A stretch of 64,000 bases of DNA from JADLHS01 sp964594985 (lineage in GTDB: Bacteria > Verrucomicrobiota > Verrucomicrobiia > Limisphaerales > JADLHS01). The stretch lies in NCBI GenBank assembly GCA_964594985.1, contig CAZQNQ010000003.1, positions 1 through 64,000 on the forward strand, written 5' to 3'. Positions 59,732 through 64,000 of the stretch are shown here, piece after piece. How positions within the stretch are numbered: the first letter of the stretch is position 1; each line of letters begins with the position of its first letter. The notes below the pieces were generated by a model. It was not told where the DNA came from. It did not search any database and worked only from the letters and a program-made list of their open reading frames with translations. Made by a program: the position numbers and the translations under genes.

Positions 59732-62539
59732 ATGATTCCCAAGTTGTCCTGTCTTCTTGCGACGATTTTTCTCTGGTGTGCGGCAATCGCGGCACAGGAG
59801 ATCAAAGTGGATTTCAACGCCAACAACCGCCCCGTGGCCGAAGGTTGGGATACGGCCTACACGTCGTGGAACACCAACAGCATCTGGTTTCCCGGCGGCG
59901 ACGTGATTTCCAACACGTTCAACGGCGTGACCTTTACCTTTCGTCGCGTCGGACCGACCGGCACCGCTCTGCGACCGGACCGTTATGCCGCCGGACTTGC
60001 CACCGCCAAGCTTGTGAACGACGGCATCCAGGTCGAGCCGCCGCACATCGCCAATGTGGTCGGATCCGGAATGATTCCCGCAAGGATCGAACTGACCATC
60101 AGCAAGCTTCCCGCCGGATCGCACACCTTGCTGACCTGGCACAACACCTGGCAGAATCCGGCTTCCTACACCTTTTCGCCGCTCAACATTTATCTCAACG
60201 GCACGCAGATCATCACCAACCTGCCCGTCAGCAACCGGGTGATCAACAACGCCGACGCCGCGTACTCGTATGTCGAGTTTGTCTCTGACGGCAGCAACGA
60301 CACCGTCATTGCCTACGAGGCCAGCACCGATTTCAATGTCACCGACGCCAATCCCTGCATTGATGGTTTTGAACTGAACACCCCCAACTTCAAGTTCAAG
60401 GCCAACAAGCCTTCGCCGGTGAATGGCGATGAACATGTGGATGCGGACGCGACCAGGAGCGTGTTGCTCTCCTGGACCAAGGCGGCACTGGCCGTCTCCC
60501 ACAATGTTTATTTCGGCACCAGCAGCAACGCGGTTAAGAACGCCACGACCGCCTCACCGGAATTCATCGGCAACCAGATAGTCACGAATCTACTGAGAAC
60601 GAACCTCTCCAGCCTGCTCACCTATTGGTGGCGCATTGACGAGGTTGATGCTTCGAGTGGCATGACCAAAGGCGATCTCTGGATGTTCCGCCCGCGGCAT
60701 CTGGCGTTTCCCGGCGCGGAAGGTTATGGCCGATTTGCCCGGGGCGGACGTGGCGGCGTGGTGGTGGAAGTCACCAACCTCAACAACAGCGGCCCCGGCA
60801 GCCTCCGCGATGCGCTTACCGGCAATTACGGCCCGCGCACCGTCGTGTTCACTGTGTCCGGCCTCATCACCCTCGAATCCGATCTGATCATCAGCGGCAA
60901 CAATCCGTACATCACGCTCGCTGGTCAGACCGCGCCGGGCAAAGGCATCTGCACACGCAAGTTTCAACTCGGCATGAGCGGCGGGCGCGACGTCATCATC
61001 CGCCACATCCGCTCGCGTCCCGGCGACATCGCCGGCGTCACGCTCAACGGCACCGGCATGTCCGGCAGCGATCACTGCATCATAGATCACATCTCCGTCA
61101 GTTGGGGCATTGACGAAGAACTCAGCACGCGCACTTCGAAGAACGTCACCTTCCAACGCTCGCTCATCTCCGAGGCGCTGAACATTGCGGGGCACGACCA
61201 TTATGGCCCCGGCACGCGGCACGGTTTTGCCGCCACCGTCGGTGGCGACATCGCCAGCCTGCATCACAATCTGCTTGCCCATAACGAAGGACGCAATTGG
61301 AGTCTGGGCGGCGGCCTCGACGCCAGTGGCAATTACGCCGGCAAACTCGATATCTTCAACAACGTCGTTTACAACTGGCGCAGCCGCACCACGGACGGCG
61401 GCGCGCATCAGGTCAACTTCGTGAACAACTATTACAAAGCCGGCGCGGCTTCGACCCAGAGTCGCGCGCTCAACGCGCAATACGGCGGTTTCCCCGGCAC
61501 GCAGCAGTATTACTTCGAGGGCAACGTGATGACTCCCGGCGGAAGTGTCAGTCCGGGCTTTGGCACCAACAATCAAGCCGCCGGTAAAACCACCTCCACC
61601 GAAAGCGGCGGCACGCTCCCGGAAAATTCCAATCCGCCCTACAGCCCGTGGGTCAACGCCCCGTTCTTTCCCTCGTATGCGACGATTGATGAAGTCACCA
61701 ATGCCTACAAGCGCGTGTTGTCCGACGTGGGCTGCAACCAACCGCAGATTGACGATCACGACGCCCGCGTCATCCGGGAGACAATCACCGGCACTTACAC
61801 CTACACCGGCCAAGGACCGTACGGCGGCAGTCCCGGATTGCCGAATTCGCAGAACGACGTCGGTGGCTGGGAAGATTATGGCAACCACAACCGCCCCGCC
61901 GATTGGGACACCGACCACGATGGCTTGCCGAACTGGTGGGAACAGATCAAAGGGTTGAACCCCAATTCGCCCGCGGGAAATTTCTCCGACAGTAACGGCG
62001 ACCCCGACGGCGACGAATACACCAACCTCGAAGACTATTTGAACTGGCTCGCCCTGCCGCATTTCGACTGCACCAACGGCTCGCCGATTGACATTGATCT
62101 CACGCTGTTCACGCGCGGCTTCACGAACAACAGCCCGGTGTACTTCGTGAGCGTGCCGACGAATGGCACGGTGACTTTGGTGGGCAACAATCGCACGGCC
62201 CGCTTCACCTCCACCGTCAACACGAACGCGCTGGGCAGTTTCCGCTTCAGCGTGGTGGACGCTCAGGGCTATCACATGACGAACAGCGTCAACCTGCGAT
62301 TGATCTCCGCCGTCACCCCCGTCCAACCGCCCGTGCTCGGCATCCGCAATCAAAGCGGACAGTTGCAGATCGAACTCACCGGCGAAACCGGTCGCAACCT
62401 GACCGTGCAAAGCAAAACCAATCTCAATGGCACGTGGCTCGACTGGACGAACGTCACGGGAAGCGGCGCACTGCAATTGCTGCCATTAAACAGCCTGACC
62501 AACCAATCGCCCCGCTACTTCCGCGCCTTCGCCCAATGA
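59732..62539 (+). CDS. Large secreted pectate lyase-like protein (935 residues)
   Basis: After a signal peptide (LLATIFLWCAAIAAQ) comes a ~200-residue carbohydrate-binding-like domain (IKVDFNANNRPVAEGWDTAY). A fibronectin-like segment follows near residue 240, then the PL1-like beta-helix from residue ~330 (FPGAEGYGRFARGGRGGVVV, VTNLNNSGPGSLRDALTGNY, IDHISVSWGIDEELSTRT), a type-3-like Asp-rich segment (DTDHDGLPNWWEQIKGLNPN) and a C-terminal beta domain. It is a paralogue of the 54399 lyase with extra binding modules. I use the ATG at 59732; an earlier in-frame start at 59696 adds 12 residues before the signal. Confidence 0.9.
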   Translation: MIPKLSCLLATIFLWCAAIAAQEIKVDFNANNRPVAEGWDTAYTSWNTNSIWFPGGDVISNTFNGVTFTFRRVGPTGTALRPDRYAAGLATAKLVNDGIQVEPPHIANVVGSGMIPARIELTISKLPAGSHTLLTWHNTWQNPASYTFSPLNIYLNGTQIITNLPVSNRVINNADAAYSYVEFVSDGSNDTVIAYEASTDFNVTDANPCIDGFELNTPNFKFKANKPSPVNGDEHVDADATRSVLLSWTKAALAVSHNVYFGTSSNAVKNATTASPEFIGNQIVTNLLRTNLSSLLTYWWRIDEVDASSGMTKGDLWMFRPRHLAFPGAEGYGRFARGGRGGVVVEVTNLNNSGPGSLRDALTGNYGPRTVVFTVSGLITLESDLIISGNNPYITLAGQTAPGKGICTRKFQLGMSGGRDVIIRHIRSRPGDIAGVTLNGTGMSGSDHCIIDHISVSWGIDEELSTRTSKNVTFQRSLISEALNIAGHDHYGPGTRHGFAATVGGDIASLHHNLLAHNEGRNWSLGGGLDASGNYAGKLDIFNNVVYNWRSRTTDGGAHQVNFVNNYYKAGAASTQSRALNAQYGGFPGTQQYYFEGNVMTPGGSVSPGFGTNNQAAGKTTSTESGGTLPENSNPPYSPWVNAPFFPSYATIDEVTNAYKRVLSDVGCNQPQIDDHDARVIRETITGTYTYTGQGPYGGSPGLPNSQNDVGGWEDYGNHNRPADWDTDHDGLPNWWEQIKGLNPNSPAGNFSDSNGDPDGDEYTNLEDYLNWLALPHFDCTNGSPIDIDLTLFTRGFTNNSPVYFVSVPTNGTVTLVGNNRTARFTSTVNTNALGSFRFSVVDAQGYHMTNSVNLRLISAVTPVQPPVLGIRNQSGQLQIELTGETGRNLTVQSKTNLNGTWLDWTNVTGSGALQLLPLNSLTNQSPRYFRAFAQ

Positions 62540-62676
62540 GCAAACAAGCCGACCAAAACTTTGAATCAGAATGATGGGCGCAGAATCATTCATCATTTTG
62601 ACCCCATTATGCTGATCATCCGTCCCACCCGGAAATCAAGCGTGATTCCAGCCCGCCATTCTTTCAAACTCCCGCC

Positions 62677-64000
62677 ATGAGCCTGCCGATCAATGCCATG
62701 AATTTTCCACCCACGCAAAACCCGCCAATTTCACGAAGACCGGGGCCGTTCCGGCTCCTGCGGTTGCTGATCCCGTTCGCGTGTCTCGTGTCTTTCACGG
62801 TTCAAACCTCCGCTGCCCAACCCAAGCATGACCACGATCCGGTTTATCTCTTCAGCACGTTCAAGGAGGGTGAACAGGACGGCCTGCGCTTCGCCTTCAG
62901 CTACGACGGTTATTCCTGGAGCAACATTCCCGGCGTGTTTCTCAAGCCGCACGTGGACGGCAGGATCATGCGCGATCCGAGCATCCTGCGCGGGCCGGAT
63001 GGCACGTGGCATCTGGTCTGGACTACGGCGTGGCGCGGCAACAACGGTTTCGGCTACGCGCACAGCAAAGACTTGGTCCACTGGTCGGAGCAACAATTCC
63101 TCCCCGTCATGGCGCACGAACCGACCGTCTGCAACGTCTGGGCGCCGGAACTGTTCTTCGATGAGAAAGACAAACAATTCATCATCGCGTGGGCTTCAAC
63201 GATTCCGGGACGCTTCCCCGATCATCTCGAACCCAGCACAAACAATCATCGGATGTATTACACCATCACGCGCGACTTCAAAACCTTCGCGCCGACCAAG
63301 TTGTTTCTCGATCCCGACTTCAGCGTGATTGACTGCCAGATACTGAACGTAGGGCAGGCTTTCCAGCCTGCCGGTGCGCCGGACTTTCCAGTCCGGAGTT
63401 CCAGCCAAACTGGCGACTCGAAAGTCGCCAGCACCGGCGGACTCGAAAGTCCGCCCTACGCAAACTACGTTCTCATCCTCAAGGACAACACCCGTCCGCA
63501 GCGCAACATCCGCGTCGCGTTCGGCGACACGCCGCTCGGTCCGTGGCGCGACGTCTCCACCAACCTGACCGCCAACTTCACCGAAGGCCCGTGCGGCCTG
63601 AAAATCGGCGAGGACTGGCTCGTGTTCTATGAGTCCTATCAGTCGCATCACTATTCCTCGATGAAGACGCGCGACTTCAAAACCTTCACCGACACCACGA
63701 GCGAAATGACTTTTCCGCCGAACCTGAAACACGGCACGGCCTTCGTCGCAACGAAGAAGGATTTGGATTATCTCTGGAAAGTCAGCACACAGATGGTCAC
63801 GAACGTCGGTCACAAGTTCGTCCCGAAGCTCTTCCCGGCGGAGATCGAGAAACGCCTCGCGGCGATTGATGCCGTGGCCAAGCGTGGTCCGTTCCAGCCG
63901 ACATGGGAATCCATCACCAACAAATTCCAAACACCGAAGTGGTATCAGGACGCAAAGTTCGGCCTGTTTATCCACTGGGGTGCGTATGCCGTCCCGGCAT
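62677..64000 (+). CDS. GH43-like / GH29 alpha-L-fucosidase fusion (3' end outside the window)
   Basis: The frame is open from the ATG at 62677 to the window edge (441 codons). After a basic N-terminus and signal sequence (LLIPFACLVSFTVQTSAAQ) the first ~350 residues form a five-bladed-propeller GH43-like domain (MRDPSILRGPDGTWHLVWTT, PTVCNVWAPELFFDEKDK, TEGPCGLKIGEDWLVFYESY). The last ~30 residues are the opening of a GH29 fucosidase (TPKWYQDAKFGLFIHWGAYA). Residues ~225-261 come from an inserted palindromic element (63349-63459). Specificity of the first domain is unknown; fucose removal by the second is likely. Confidence 0.88.
   Translation, partial: MSLPINAMNFPPTQNPPISRRPGPFRLLRLLIPFACLVSFTVQTSAAQPKHDHDPVYLFSTFKEGEQDGLRFAFSYDGYSWSNIPGVFLKPHVDGRIMRDPSILRGPDGTWHLVWTTAWRGNNGFGYAHSKDLVHWSEQQFLPVMAHEPTVCNVWAPELFFDEKDKQFIIAWASTIPGRFPDHLEPSTNNHRMYYTITRDFKTFAPTKLFLDPDFSVIDCQILNVGQAFQPAGAPDFPVRSSSQTGDSKVASTGGLESPPYANYVLILKDNTRPQRNIRVAFGDTPLGPWRDVSTNLTANFTEGPCGLKIGEDWLVFYESYQSHHYSSMKTRDFKTFTDTTSEMTFPPNLKHGTAFVATKKDLDYLWKVSTQMVTNVGHKFVPKLFPAEIEKRLAAIDAVAKRGPFQPTWESITNKFQTPKWYQDAKFGLFIHWGAYAVPA
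63349..63459. repeat. Four-hairpin element inside the GH43-like domain (loops TTCC, TTCC, CGAA, CGAA)
   Basis: The hairpins are GGCAGGCT-TTCC-AGCCTGCC, CCGGACT-TTCC-AGTCCGG, GGCGACT-CGAA-AGTCGCC and GGACT-CGAA-AGTCC. The length is 111 bp (37 codons), read as VGQAFQPAGAPDFPVRSSSQ and onward. It shares its first eight residues and frame with the GH127 copy. Confidence 0.92.

Noticed and set aside
60590..62476. Minus-strand open frame of 628 codons opposite the large pectate lyase
   Set aside because: Same antisense effect; the composition is Arg/Ala/Val-rich without motifs, and the plus strand is clearly PL1-like.

Overview
The window is GC-rich bacterial chromosomal DNA. Several features point to Verrucomicrobiota, probably the Limisphaerales/Pedosphaerales side of the phylum (inference, no 16S gene is present): secreted proteins with thrombospondin type-3-like Asp-rich repeats, PEP-CTERM proteins, a SusC/D-free cluster of secreted pectin-degrading enzymes, and a very high load of palindromic repeats. 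I see no tRNA, rRNA, CRISPR array, prophage or intact transposase.

Layout. 0.15-7.2 kb (minus): an energy block with nifJ (pyruvate:ferredoxin oxidoreductase), a dihydroorotate-dehydrogenase-like protein, nuoI and nuoH. 7.3-13 kb: a zinc-ribbon membrane protein, a DUF309 protein, a CvpA-like protein, and a coupled minus-strand set of polyprenyl synthase, ECF sigma factor and putative anti-sigma. 13-18 kb: a D-aminoacylase-like amidohydrolase, an ORF6N fragment, and hemX-hemA-hemC (early tetrapyrrole synthesis). 18-22 kb: a methylcitrate-cycle operon, prpB-prpC-small membrane protein-prpD. 22-33 kb: a DUF6036 nucleotidyltransferase pair, a PHP phosphatase, an L,D-transpeptidase, DsbD, a cardiolipin-synthase-like enzyme, a SirB1 protein and an M20 peptidase. 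33-38 kb: an AsmA-like protein and a WYL regulator. 38-47 kb: a LuxR-type HTH protein, a 1933-residue secreted multidomain protein ending in a P-domain, and three tandemly duplicated PEP-CTERM genes separated by copies of the P-domain tail. 47-50 kb: rho and cysK. 50-51.5 kb: a gene-free stretch whose minus strand looks like one large structured RNA. 51.5-64 kb (plus): a tightly packed set of pectin/arabinan enzymes (GH67-like, two PL1-like lyases, GH28, GH127 and a GH43-like/GH29 fusion cut by the window end).

The most unusual theme is a class of nested palindromic elements spread through the whole window. At least a dozen follow one rule: each is a chain of small hairpins whose stems vary from copy to copy, while the loops of the left half are pyrimidine-rich (TTCC, TCC, CCCT) and those of the right half are purine-rich (GGAA, GGA, GGGA). 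Five of these lie inside reading frames without breaking them (prpD, the GH67-like gene twice, GH127 and the GH43/GH29 gene). Two repeats of another family (CCCTCACCC/CCCTCTCCC) also sit inside frames, in prpD and at the start of a pectate lyase. One element (46785-46989) is flanked by a perfect 10-bp direct repeat that looks like a target-site duplication. In several intergenic regions the elements sit inside one another like nested dolls. Together with the candidate ~870-nt RNA at 50.0-50.9 kb, these are the parts of the window most likely to hold undescribed biology.
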